This document shows positions 24,352 through 35,685 of a DNA stretch of 64,000 nucleotides, piece after piece. Positions within the stretch are counted from its first letter, which is position 1. Every line of letters begins with the position of its first letter. The translations under genes were made by a program, and so were the position numbers. The notes beneath the pieces were generated by a model. That model was given only the letters and a program-made list of their open reading frames with translations, made no database searches and was not told where the DNA came from. Source of the DNA: Carnegiea gigantea (Eukaryota > Streptophyta > Magnoliopsida > Caryophyllales > Cactaceae); assembly GCA_029747015.1 (NCBI GenBank), contig JAKOGI010000542.1, forward strand, positions 108,501 through 172,500, written 5' to 3'.

Positions 24352-26982
24352 GCTGAAAATAACCATGAAATTTATTACAACAAGAACTAAAAATTTCTGA
24401 TTGAGAGTTCTGCATACAAGAGGAAATGGTAAAAACAAAACTTCTCCCATGCTAGAATTTCAAATTTCCATACACCAGAATCCCACCTGGCAAAATTTTA
24501 TTTTTTGGGCCGGGGGGAAGCACTAGCTTCACCCCTTAATAACACAGGGACTATCTCCATTGGAGCCTAGATTAAAAACTATTGATTGTCTACTACTCCA
24601 CAAGAAAAGAAGTAGAAGACTGTAGTGAGAAATTTTTACATTTGTCCAACATAATCCATGCTAAAAAGAATGCCTACAAAGGACTTATTGTAGCTGACAA
24701 GGTGGACAAACTCAATCCCAAAATTGACAAAAATAAGACAACATTTCTATTAAAATGATATTGTGGTGCATAAAAGACAGTGAGACTACATTTGAAGAAT
24801 AGAAACCAGCATAAAACAAAAGCACAATAGGTCCTGTAGTCCATCTTGACACCCACATCATACAGAGTGCACTGAAGCAATGGAACCGGTCACATCTAAC
24901 AATCAGCCGAATATAAAGTTGTGTGAAAACATATTTACAGAACATCTAAGAAAACTTTTTAAAAAATTCATTAGTAGTCAATCACATCAAAGAAATAAGT
25001 CGTGAGAAAATCCCTGAAAATATGCAACTTGAACGACCAGACACCAGCCCTTGAGGATGATGCATCCAGTAAATGCAGACCACACATGGTGGTTTCACAA
25101 AAACTTTTAGACAGAGGCTCCAATAATCATCCAATTACAGCTTAAATTTCCACTGCAACTTTGATTATTGACAAAGTTTTACCTGTCAAAATCACAGTTG
25201 ACTCCAGCAATTAGAACGGCCAGTTTTTATCCAAGTATGAGGCGTAGAACAATATTGTAGCACATTAAGTCCGGAAAACAATCGGCAACAAAGGATCCAT
25301 CCCTCATGAAATTTTGATCGCAAGAACCCAACAAGCACGCATGAAGGTACAAAAACTAGCGCTGTTGTGGGAGTCAGCCCCAGTTTCTATACACTATGGC
25401 TAACTGGTAGATAAAATATAGAGCTGAACATGTAGTAAATAGAACTGGGAGATAGTACTGCAGTCTAGTGGTAACTAAAATGGCAAGGACAATACAGTAG
25501 GAGCATTTTTTAAAAATTGCAGAGTACAAAAAACAACCATAACAACTGCTACAATGACCACCACCGTCTTCTTCAAGGTATGGTGACAACATGTAGGTGA
25601 CCTTTATTTCCTATCTCCATTTACCTCCTTCCCAAATAAGAGGCAGCTTACATTTGTATGAAATAACCAACCAAGGCGACCAATTCGACAGCCACCAGAA
25701 CATGGTGTAACTACATAGGAAGAAGTGGCTTCTCAGGGAGTGCTAAAACCCCTAAATGCCCTACACAAATCTAAAGCTATATAAAGAAGGAGTTGGGCCG
25801 GGGGGGGGGGGATCTGAAAATTGCCTCTACAATTCAAATTTCAAAGATTCAAACTAACATAGAAATGCTAACTATTAAGTATCAAACGCAGGTAACAAAG
25901 ACGAACATCAAACTCTACAGTTATTAATCTTTCTTCAGAATATTACTTCGGTAAAGCCGCAATCTTTAGTGCTTAAACAAATTACAAAAGGGGCAAAAAT
26001 ACAGTGAGACTTTGCTTATATTTGTACCCACTTACTTAAAAGAAAATGCAAGCACGTTTGAACCTCTCCTAAGGTTATACCTATATTTATGTATTTTCCC
26101 ATTTTCTTCTCACATACTTCAATAACAAACGGCAGATAAATATTGAAGTCTGGAACAAGGCCAAGAAAACAACCAGAACCTAGTTAAGACAGTGGAATCC
26201 AAGACCTGCATATAGTTGATTATCTCTATGGGGATCACCAGGTTTAGTAAACAGTTTTCCTTACTCCAACTATATTTCTACCATTCGTTATATCTTGGGA
26301 TTCTTTATTTTTTATTCTTTCCCTTCTCTGCAGGAACAACATATTCTCATCATGATCTCCACATATGAGTTTCAGGGGAATCACACTCAAAGAAGAAACT
26401 ATAAAACAATCTATTCACCAGTGATCGGTGCATTTGAGGGCACTCAAAGCCTCACCCATACCCACTTTGCTCCGCCCTGACTAGCATCACTTATTTCCAA
26501 TGTTAAACTCAAATAACAATGTAAGAATTCTATGCACGTACTTTATCTAAAATATGCCCCCGAGAAAATTGAATCATAGAAAAAGGAAATAAAAATTATT
26601 TCTATTCCAACAGCCCTGTCACAGCATTACAAACAAATCATGACACAGCATAACCCTAGCTAATTTGCTAAGTGCAAGCCAACACATTACCAATCTAAAA
26701 CCCTAACTAATCCACAAAACCCTTAAATTTCGCGGAATGTCCAGACATTAGCACAAATTTTAGTATATGATCTCGTCATAACAGTCAAACAAAAATTCCA
26801 AAACTAACTTATGCATGTGGTAACTACTATGAAGCAAATCAGCGACACGCATCTGAAACCCCAATCAGCAAACCCAAACACCTTCAATAACCACAAAAAA
26901 TCGATGAAACAATGCAGAAACGAAAGAGTAAAACGAAAACAGAGGTAGATGATAATACGAAAATGTGGACGAAAGCACAGAC
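24352..26982 (-). other. 5' UTR intron of the DCD gene
   Basis: Minus-strand acceptor TTATTTTCAG ends at 24353, leaving an 11-base leader before the ATG. A plausible donor TTAG|GTCTGTGC lies at 26981-26982, next to a pyrimidine-rich leader exon. The intron would be about 2.6 kb, AT-rich, with no coding signal. A long leader intron is common in plant regulatory genes. The acceptor is well supported, the donor less so. Confidence 0.45.
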
Positions 26983-27250
26983 CTAATCACAATCAGGAGC
27001 CAAAAATCAGAGAGAGAGAGGGAGGAGGAGAGAGAAAGAGAGGGGTGGAATGGCAGTTGCAGAGGCTCGGGGGGACGATGACGAGAGGAGGTAGAGAGAG
27101 AAAGGCAGATATGGCATTAAAACCGGAAACCTCCTCACAGCAGTTTAATAAGCGAAGTGGGGGGAGGCGAACGGCCTTTGGTAAAGCGAAGGATTTTAAG
27201 CGGTTCCAACGTTTTTTGCCGATGCACGTCTCGCTACGGTGTGGCGGATC
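26983..27250 (-). promoter_or_regulatory. Leader exon and core promoter region of the DCD gene
   Basis: On the minus strand, 27125-27005 is a CT-rich tract (CTCTCTCTCTCTGATTT and similar), typical of plant pyrimidine patches around transcription starts. A GC-richer region follows upstream to 27250. Possible TATA-like words are TTATTAAAC at about 27145-27155 and TTAAAA at about 27195. The start site itself cannot be fixed from sequence. Confidence 0.4.
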
Positions 27251-27259
27251 GTGACTTTA

Positions 27260-28365
27260 AAGGTGACAAGTGGATTGAATCGGTACATATGGTGTGCCGA
27301 TATTGATATGATGAAACAAATACAGGTACACAAAATACAACACAATAGGAGATGTTAATTTTTAAAAAATTAGGGTACAAAGACCCAAAAAAATAGTATG
27401 ACTATTAAAATTTAGACGATTAAATTTGAAATTATCAGTTTGGTAAAATAATTTATAAATGTGAAAGTTTGAGTAACATAACGATATTTTAGTTGTAATT
27501 AAAAAAATTAAAATAAAGTTGGAGAAACGAAACTTATAAATTGCGTTGTTATTGAAATCCAAAAACAAATCCTAACCTCATAAATGCATCCACTATTTAT
27601 TAAGTTTGTAAGGCATGAAAACAAAACAAAAAAAGATACTTGAGATCATAAATGTCCATAAATATAAGCAACAAATTTAACTTATATTGTTTGATATGAA
27701 TAAGCAAGGGTGAATATAAAAATTAAAAAAGGGCACATAGCGCCCTTGGCGTGCATTCGACACATGTGGTTAAGAACCTTTTAAAATTTTTCAGTGCGAC
27801 ACAGTTCGATAAGTGCCAATGTTTGCCACGGACGTAGAACATACAAAAGTATTCGTCCTTATATGGATACCAAGATATAACACTAGCAAAATTTTGCCTC
27901 GTATCCTAGTCGATGGAGTTTACAGTGAAACCAGCCTGATCCACTAGATTAGTGGACTAATTCAACGTAAAGTAGTTCTGAGTTGATTGTCCGACTTGAC
28001 CTATCAGCTTAATTCAGTGCATAACATATTATTAGTCCAGGCCAATCCAACTGCACCTATAACGCAACCCAACATTGTTGACAAAGAGGGGGGTAAGTTT
28101 TATTATTGATATTACATAAGATTCGTATAAATATTCTATCTTCTCTATTAGCAATATTTATATCATAATCCTGCGACTACATAGCAGTATAGTACCGCAG
28201 GCCCAGGTACACAAATTAATCTACGGGTTGCACACCTACTGTAAAATTCTAGTCCAGCATGTGTGCTAAATCTCTAGTGCGCCCCACTTTTGGTGTTCTG
28301 GGTTGGAAAAAATGGATGTGACGTGTCATTGGGTTGCACATGAAGTTGCACACCTTTGTTGCTTC
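27260..28365. other. Intergenic, nothing recognised
   Basis: AT-rich sequence between the DCD promoter and the Harbinger element. No coding or element ends were seen. Confidence 0.4.
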
Positions 28366-28950
28366 TAAGAGGATGTGTAATGGTGGGGCTGTTTTTCGGT
28401 TCACCAGTGGGGGTCTGCATCCTCCACATCAGTTTTTGAATCAACTTTTTGACTCACAAGTCTCCATCTCTCAAATACAAGGCTTACCACTTTTGCTCAT
28501 TAAATAAAATAATATCTATAGACCCACATCTAAATATATTTAATTAGTTTAGTTTTTATGTTTTGATTTGTTATTTGACTTTATTATTTTTGTGAAAAAT
28601 AATTTGCACATAATAATTTGGTACATAACTAATTAAAGGCTCTTATTTTTTTAAAAAATAAATACAAGTGGTTGAATTTATTAAAAATTTCACACATGCT
28701 TGAATAAAAAAATTAGAAGAGTCTGATATAAATTTTTTTAAAAAAAAGATACACTGACTAACATTCGAGTTAGAAAACACCATACTTGGTGGATATGGAA
28801 CAAGAAAAAAAATTACTAGAGTTCAGTAAAAAAAATAATAATAATACATTGATTAGAACATTCAACTGAAAATAATACAACGGTTCAACATTTTAAAAAA
28901 AACAAAACTACGATATGAGGATCACTCAACTATCATCTCTGCCGCAGCCC

Positions 28951-30870
28951 CTAATTCTGGTTCCATATTTTCTCAATCAAGTCCGCTTCGAGAGTTGCAT
29001 GTGTGTTGAGGTTGCGAACTTCTTTTGATCTTTGAAAGTACGTCTCACAGCATGGATGATCCTCATGGTTAATAATCGACTCTGAGTCAGTATCCTCTAC
29101 AACTTTGTAGTCAAATGCAAGCTCGTAGTTATCTCACTCGCCCTTGCCAATCATGTTATGGAGTATCACTCATGTTCTCATTATAATACCGATATCTTTT
29201 TCCTCCATAAGATGAGCGGGGCCACATACAATGGCAAATCGAGCTTGTAACATACCAAAGGCTAGGGGTGTGCAAGAAAATTCGAAACCGAAAACCGAAA
29301 AAACCGAACCGAAAAATCGGTTAACTGAACAATTTTTTCAAAAAATCAGTTCGGTTAACCGAACCAAAAGAAATTCGATTTTCGGTTCGGTTATGGTTCG
29401 GACAATTTGAAAATTCGATTAACCAGCGGTTAACCGAACTGAAATTAATATTTTTTTTAAAAATTATACATAAAAAATAAAAAAATTTAGTAAGAAAGTG
29501 CACTTTTGTATTATTTATAAATGATAACCGAAGTTTCATTTTTATAAAAAGAATTAAACATATAAAAATGAAAAATTTAGGTAAGAAAGTATACGTTTTT
29601 TATAATTATTTGTGAACGGTTAATCGGTAACCGAGCCGAAAAATCGGTTAACCGACTTTTTCGATTCGGTTATAGCTCGAGTTTTGGACGAACCGAAAAA
29701 CAGTTAACCGAAATTTTCGGTTCAGTTACGGTTCGGAATTTTTTTGAACAAAAAAACGGTTAACCGATTTTCGGTTAACGGTTTTACAACCCCTACCGAA
29801 GGCTCGCTCAACGTCCTCCTAACCAACTCTTGACGTTCAATGAAGAGTTTTTTATTCGTCCCTTGGGGAAGTGGGATAGTTCTAACAAATATCGCCCATT
29901 TTAGATAAATTCTATCCGAAAGAAAATATCGTCTCTTGTACTCATGGTCGTTGACGACATACTCACATTTTGAAGCCCGATCTTCATACAACTCTTGAAA
30001 AACCAGTGAGCAATCAAGGACATTTATGTCATTGAGAGTTCCAGGAAAATCGAAAAACACATGTCATACCCAGTTTCATGGATGATAGTTGACACCGTAT
30101 AAAGTTTAATTTGAAGTGATGCCTTCCAACTCGTTAGACAATTCTTTCACTCTCAATGCATGCAATTGATGCTTCCCAACATACCGAAAAAATCAGGGCT
30201 TCAGCAACTTACAATGGGATTCAGCAACTTGCAACTGGGCTTGATTTGGTTTTCTCAAGTACTCCTCCCCGGATACCTCAACGACACCTAAGACAAACTT
30301 CTTCATGCATTCTAGTACAGTGCTTGCATCAAACTTTAAGTACTCATGAATGTAATTGGCCGCTATACCGTAGGCAAGCATTCGCACGGCTGTGGTACAC
30401 TTAGTTAATATCGTCAACTCACGCTTTCCGGTCGCATCATACCTCACTTGAAAATACTTGGAATGATTGTCAAGTGCCTCCATAATGTGGAGAAATAAGT
30501 GCCTCCACATTCTAAATCTATGATGAAAATGATGTTCGTTGTATATTGAATCTTTTGTGAAGTAGTCATTGTATAAACGATCATAGGTAGCTTCTGTATC
30601 TCTCTTCATACATCTCTTCTTTACCCAAGGCTTGGATGCCGACGGTGCCAGCTGTTTTGCTGCTTGCCTAAGCTATAGAAGGAACATCATTTGTTTTTGC
30701 ATTTGTTGTTGACAATGAAGTAAAGCCCCGACAATGGACAAAATGATATCATCATTTGAATTGTTGATTAAGAAACTCAAACCATCTCATGAAGATGAAG
30801 AGGATGAGAAAGATGATTCTTCCTCAATGGGAAGCTTCCCAACATTGAAATTATCCGTTACAAACGACAT
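28951..30870 (-). pseudogene. PIF/Harbinger transposase (DDE_Tnp_4, ALP1-like) remnant
   Basis: The transposase cuts and rejoins element ends. Minus-strand order: a Ser-rich N-terminus from 30870; RDTEATYDRLYNDYF near 30600; the helical region YFQVRYDATGKRELTILTKC; then GMLGSINCMH, where the first catalytic Asp is Asn (codon at 30165-30167) and Trp codons after it are stops. The second Asp is intact in GTLNDINVLD (about 30030). The Glu motif DVERAFG is present but one base out of frame, and is split by the hAT MITE. Past the MITE the frame resumes with MLQARFAIVCGPAH and ends HATLEADLIEKIWNQN, stop at 28951-28953. It has several stops, at least two frameshifts and a missing catalytic residue, so it is inactive. 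Confidence 0.88.
29263..29795. mobile_element. hAT-type MITE, family B, 533 bp
   Basis: Ends TAGGGGTGTGCAAGAAAA and, inverted, TAGGGGTTGTAAAACC. The flanking 8-bp duplication is CCAAAGGC (29255-29262) and CCGAAGGC (29796-29803), with one mismatch. It is filled with CGGTTAACCGAA-like repeats. It sits exactly inside the codons of the transposase DVERAFG/MLQARF junction, so the pre-insertion sequence is clear. No coding capacity. Confidence 0.88.
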
Positions 30871-30999
30871 GTGCAACATAATAATTAAATGTTAATGTAT
30901 AGAAAAGTAATCATTTGATTAAACAATAGGCATGCCCATTTTCAGAAATTCATGTCAAATCATGATTACACCAATTAATGTTTAAGACAATGCATGGTA

Positions 31000-32340
31000 A
31001 ATAAAATTTACATGATAAGATCTTACAACTTAGGATGAGTTACGTCGATCTTGTAATGTATCTAATGAGGGGAAGCGAGACATATTACTGAGTTGATGAT
31101 AAATGTCCCGATCTCCTTTGTTTGATCTCTATTTTCCTTGTGTCATAATAAGCAGCATCTTTAGAAGTCATCATTAAGGTGTCTAGCATCATTATTTTAT
31201 CCTCATGGACCCTTAGCTTTTGTTCCTTCAACATCTTATTAGCCTATTCTTCATGCCTTATGCAAATGGCCTTCTTTGCTACTGTCACCTTTTCGCTAAC
31301 TATAGTGATCAAATCTTTGAACATCTAACTCATATCACTGTTAGTGGTGTTAAACTCCTTGAACTGGTCAGTGACTAACTCAAAAACGGCGTTATTAACC
31401 GTTTCTTTGATCATTCTCTTCACAGCTTTCCTCCCCTGAGGTTGGTCATTCCCACCCACACCTTCATCTCCTACCTTTTTGGTGTCTGGATTAGACCTTT
31501 TTGATGATCCTGACCCTGAGTTAGGTGGATTAGAGGTCGTCCTCCATTTGGATTGGTCCTTGAGCATCTCATACCAGTCCTCCAAGTCAAAAATTTCCCC
31601 CATGCATTCTTTGTGCAACTTGTGGGCTGCGATCAGAATCAAAGCCTTGCTCGACCCACTTTTATTAGTACGCTCCATTTCTAAGATAATACATGCCCAT
31701 TTACTGACGAGTGAGGAGCACCGACACCATCAGCCATTGAGTGTCTTCCAAGTACGTGTTGAGGCTCCTCTTGGGTGGTGGTCATTGAAATTGGAGGCCA
31801 CCCTATCCCAGAAGTCTGACTTCTTCTGATCAGCCCCGACAATGACGTTCGTGCCTATGCTAATTCAAGCACGTATTAGCCATTGATCCTCTTCAACTAT
31901 TCACTTCTTTACACCCATACCTACACTCCCACTACTTCCTCTGCATCCCCCTCATTTATACTCGGGTCAATATCTGCCCCGGAGTTCCCTAACCCGACCA
32001 TTGATCTGGTTAGTGTGGAGGGTGTAGAGTCGCTCCCCCTCGAAAAGTAATTTGGGTAAGGAGTTAGTGGAGGATAGTATGGAGGTTAAAATGGGTACTC
32101 AGTGTTAGACACATTTTGGACATCATTATGTAGTGCGGGTAATAAGGTGGAAGATAGTTACGGGAATTTTGACTTGAGCCACCACTTGGATTCCTCGGGT
32201 TTGGTTGTTGTAGATAATATGGTTGGTATGATTGACAGTGGTAGTCTGGCGGTGGATATGGGGGATAAGACGTGTTGGGATTAGTTAGAGTAATCGGGCT
32301 AGTACTACACGTCCCAATTTGGGGTGAATCGTCTCCCTCA
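31000..32340 (-). pseudogene. Harbinger accessory ORF1 (Myb/trihelix-like, NAM-associated) remnant
   Basis: In PIF/Harbinger elements this DNA-binding partner works with the transposase. On the minus strand, about 32340-31920 is Pro/Tyr/Ser-rich (N-terminal tail). About 31905-31680 reads VEEDQWLIRA, VGADQKKSDFWDRVASNFND and RGASTRTWKTLNG, a Myb/trihelix-like DNA-binding domain. The frame at 31678-31325 then has KSGSSKALILIAAHKLHKE, WYEMLKDQSKWRTTSNPPNS and PQGRKAVKRMIKE, the NAM-associated pattern. A Lys/Glu-rich helical tail continues to about 31050 with stops. Stops in the N-terminal half make it non-functional. The family assignment rests on motif recognition. Confidence 0.78.
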
Positions 32341-32404
32341 AGTAAGTTAATAAATGATGGGGAGGTGTTAGGATCTATATTTGAGGTAAAATTAGGACCT
32401 ACAA

Positions 32405-33602
32405 TGATGTATATGTGGGTGGTAAGTGAACCAAATCAAACTCAAACAAATTCCAAATAAGAATCAAACCAAAGAAAAGTGAATATGGAAGATAGATTGA
32501 GATGGATCGAAGAATAATAACAAAAGAGGACAAAGGGATAAACAAGACCTTGCACTTGAGATAATCCTTCACGGAGCCACTCAAGGACTTGATCTTGGGC
32601 AAATTCTCTTGTCTTCACCAAGGAATCACTCCAATTGGAAAAAAAAGAGAACCTAAAACACCACTTGAACTTGCCAAAATTCAAGATATAGAACTAGGGA
32701 TTTGGAATACTTTTGAGAATCACACTCAAAGGTAATTGTATTTCACTTTGGGAAAGCTTACCACTCTGCATTCAAATGCAACTACATAACCCACCTATTT
32801 ATAGGCTAAACAAAGATAACCAAAAGACTTAAAAACTCTTAGCAATTAAAACTAGAAAATTGAAAAGGCTTGAAAAATGGAAAAGACTCAACATAAAGGG
32901 GTGGGGGAGGTTACAAAGAATATTCTAGGCTTCCAATCAGCTGAAGACATCCATCTAGAACACTCCAAGTCGTGCATGATGTCATCCACATGATGTCATG
33001 TAACCAAAGTCTCTTCATTTGCCCAGTATTTAATTCTTGCAGCAGCCTCCACTTCAACTGAGCATAACTCTCAGCACACACGTCCAAATCAGGTGATTCT
33101 GGGCTTGTTGGAAAGACCTGGAAATCTATTTTCCAGAATGGGCTCATTTGCTCAATTTGGATAAGTAGATCAAAAGTTATGGTCCGAACATTACACCTAT
33201 ATCAGAACTGGACTGGAGCAGGACAACTTCCCTTTGAGTGCTACTTTGCCCAATCAATGACGTCCAAATTAAATAAAATTGGGCTTATTTTAAAGCTGAC
33301 ATCTTAAGCTTCAAAACCATGTGGCCCCTCAAGTTGTGGGTCCACTTGAGCTAGTCCAAAAAATGAGCACCAAAAAAAAAAAAATTACCTTCCGCAGGGA
33401 TGAATCGGGCACCAATTCTTCCGGAAGGAATATGAGTTTTATCCAAATTTTCGCCACTTGCTTGACTTCTTCATGGTGTCTAAAGTCCTTGAACTCACAT
33501 AATAAGAGAAAATATGAGAGTTTCCATGCACGCTCTTGTTTGACACTTTTCTTCTTGGAAGTTGACCTTAAATAAAAATGATGCATATGGGAATATTCAT
33601 CA
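32405..33602 (-). repeat. 3' LTR of the TR-GAG element
   Basis: Plus-strand reading begins TGATGTATATGTGGG and ends GAATATTCATCA. The minus-strand frames inside it are mirrored in the other LTR and are not genes. Confidence 0.93.
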
Positions 33603-33610
33603 TACTCCCC
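33603..33610 (-). promoter_or_regulatory. Polypurine tract of the TR-GAG element
   Basis: On the minus strand GGGGAGTA directly precedes the 3' LTR. Confidence 0.7.
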
Positions 33611-33764
33611 GGGTGGTTTTGAGTTTGTCCTCAAACTCAAAGGGTTAGCAAGCCTCTCAAGAAAGGGGTCACGCTCACAATATGGGAGCTTTTGAGGAAG
33701 GAGGTCACAGGGCATCACCTCTAGAGAGATATAGAAGAGGGTGAGGGGAGGATGATAAAACGGG

Positions 33765-35399
33765 TCATATCTGGTGAGGAGAAGAGACGGAAGTGGGAAA
33801 TCTTCTTTTGGGGGCAAGGGTTTGGGAAGGATGAATGAGGGTTAAGGCTTGTCGGTCCTTTTGTGGCTTAGGGCTTTGGCACGATGGAATAGGGGTCAAG
33901 GTGATTTTCTTCTCATCCTTAATAAAGGAGTAGGTGTTGAGGCACCCATGATGAATTACATGGCGATCAAACATCCATGGTCCACCCAACAATATATGGC
34001 TTGCATCCATAGGAAGAATGTCACACAATATCTCATCCTTATAGTGGTCTCCAATAGAAAGAGAAATGAGGCATTGATGAGAAATGTATATACCTTTGCC
34101 TTGATTTAGCCATTGGATGCTATAAGGCTTCGGATGGGGTGTAGTCGCAAGTTTGAGCTTGTCCACCATGGTTTTGGATGCAACATTTGTACAACTACCT
34201 CCATCGATGATGAGGGTACAAACTTTCCCTTGAATAGTGCACCTTGTGTGGAAAATCGCCTCTCTTTGCTCCAAGCCTTCTTGAGTAGCAAATCTACTCA
34301 ATGCTCGCCTAATGACAAGCAACTCACCTTCATCGGGGCCTATGATAACCTCTTCTTCTTTTTCTTCCAAGCTTTCCTCTTCTTCATGTTCATGCTCCTC
34401 AAAAGAAACTTGGTACTCAGCCAGGGAAACAATCCTCTTATTAGGACAATCAGATGCAAAATGTCCCATACCTTGACAACGAAAACACCGAACTTGGTCT
34501 TTTGGCCGTGAGGGCACTTTTGTGGGAGGTGGAGGGGTGATGGGAGGGACACTTTTGGCGGGTGAGGGGGTTTGAATTTGTGGGAGAAAGTAAGGTGGTT
34601 CTTGAGAAAAAGGACGGGAAGGAGTCTTGGAAAAGATGCTCTTTTCTTTAGTCTTCTTTTGTTGCTCTACCTTATAGGCTAGAGAACTTAAGTCATCTAG
34701 GGATGAATAGGGTTGCAACTCAATTACATGAGCAATTGATTCATCAAGACCACTCAAATATCTTACCAATGTTTGTACATCATCTTCTTTCAAATCACAC
34801 TTGAGGAGGAGTTGTTCAACCTCCCGAGTGTATTCTTCCACACTCTTGGATCCTTGCTTGAGTCGATGGAGCTTGAGATAATTGTCTCGCACATAGTGAG
34901 AGGGAAGAAACTTGGCCTTAAGCTTTTCTTTCATTTTGGCCCAAGTTCTGATTTTTCCCTTTCCATTCCTTGCTCTTTTAGCTCCAAGATTATCCCACCA
35001 AATTGAAGCATATTTTCTGAGTTTAACGGCTACAAGTTTTACGTTCTTGTCCTTCGGGATGTCCTCGTACTCAAAGATTCGCTCAATGGTATGCAACCAA
35101 TCGAGGAACAAATCCGGGTCAAGATGACCTTCAAATTCGGGGATGTCAATTCGGACACCACCAATATTGCCTCCTTGCCTTCGTCTCCTTGGGGCTTCCT
35201 CATCACTTGAATTGGCACGGAAGTGAAGGACTTCCTCTTCAGATTCGACCACTGGTTCATGAGGGTGAGAGGGTGTGGGGCTATGAACCCACCTTCTTTT
35301 CTCTTCTAAGAGTTGGCCAAGTTGAGTTCGGAGATATGTAACTTGGGCTTCCAACTCCTCTACTCTTGCTTGATCGCTTCTTGTAGACTTAGTAGACAT
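33765..35399 (-). CDS. gag: Intact Ty3/gypsy gag-protease ORF, 544 residues
   Basis: Encodes a capsid-nucleocapsid protein fused to a retroviral-type aspartic protease. Visible parts: an N-terminal coiled coil (about residues 12-37), an acidic linker, the gag core (about 85-245; FLDWLHTIERIFEYEDIP, SIWWDNL), a Pro-rich linker, the zinc knuckle CFRCQGMGHFASDC (305-318, CX2CX4HX4C complete), and a Glu-rich stretch. Next comes the protease with LIIDGGSCTNVAS (active-site Asp399) and its partner motif HILLGGPWMF (about 468-477). The frame has no stop. The protein ends shortly after the protease, where RT would begin in an autonomous element. It starts about 270 bases after the primer site. An intact gag in a pol-less element suggests mobilisation by enzymes supplied in trans. 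Clade within Ty3/gypsy is not certain. Confidence 0.92.
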   Translation of the reverse strand: MSTKSTRSDQARVEELEAQVTYLRTQLGQLLEEKRRWVHSPTPSHPHEPVVESEEEVLHFRANSSDEEAPRRRRQGGNIGGVRIDIPEFEGHLDPDLFLDWLHTIERIFEYEDIPKDKNVKLVAVKLRKYASIWWDNLGAKRARNGKGKIRTWAKMKEKLKAKFLPSHYVRDNYLKLHRLKQGSKSVEEYTREVEQLLLKCDLKEDDVQTLVRYLSGLDESIAHVIELQPYSSLDDLSSLAYKVEQQKKTKEKSIFSKTPSRPFSQEPPYFLPQIQTPSPAKSVPPITPPPPTKVPSRPKDQVRCFRCQGMGHFASDCPNKRIVSLAEYQVSFEEHEHEEEESLEEKEEEVIIGPDEGELLVIRRALSRFATQEGLEQREAIFHTRCTIQGKVCTLIIDGGSCTNVASKTMVDKLKLATTPHPKPYSIQWLNQGKGIYISHQCLISLSIGDHYKDEILCDILPMDASHILLGGPWMFDRHVIHHGCLNTYSFIKDEKKITLTPIPSCQSPKPQKDRQALTLIHPSQTLAPKRRFPTSVSSPHQI

Positions 35400-35671
35400 G
35401 TTGAAGTGCTTTGGGGAAAGAAAATGCTACTGGGGAAGGTGGCACGGGCGTGCAGTAGGGCACTGGGGAACCGTGCTTGAGTGCTGCTTGGCAAAAGCTG
35501 AAAAATGGAGATGGCACGGTCGTGCCTAGGCGCACGGGTACACCGTGCCAACTTTCTGGTTGGTGAGTTTCAGGATTTGCACGGTTTGCCGGTTTGTGTG
35601 TTTGTTTTGTGTTTTTGGGTTTTGGTGTTTTGCGATGTGTTTGGAGGTAATTTGATCACTTGATAACCTTA

Positions 35672-35683
35672 GCTCTGATACCA
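35672..35683 (-). promoter_or_regulatory. Primer binding site (tRNA-iMet) of the TR-GAG element
   Basis: Minus strand TGGTATCAGAGC, two bases inside the 5' LTR. Confidence 0.92.
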
Positions 35684-35685
35684 AT

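Noticed and set aside
26949..27254. 101-codon Arg/Glu-rich plus frame
   Set aside because: It is antisense to the pyrimidine-rich leader and promoter of the DCD gene.
33321..33575. 84-codon plus frame, mirrored at 36603-36851
   Set aside because: Lies in both LTRs of the TR-GAG element, antisense to it; an LTR shadow.
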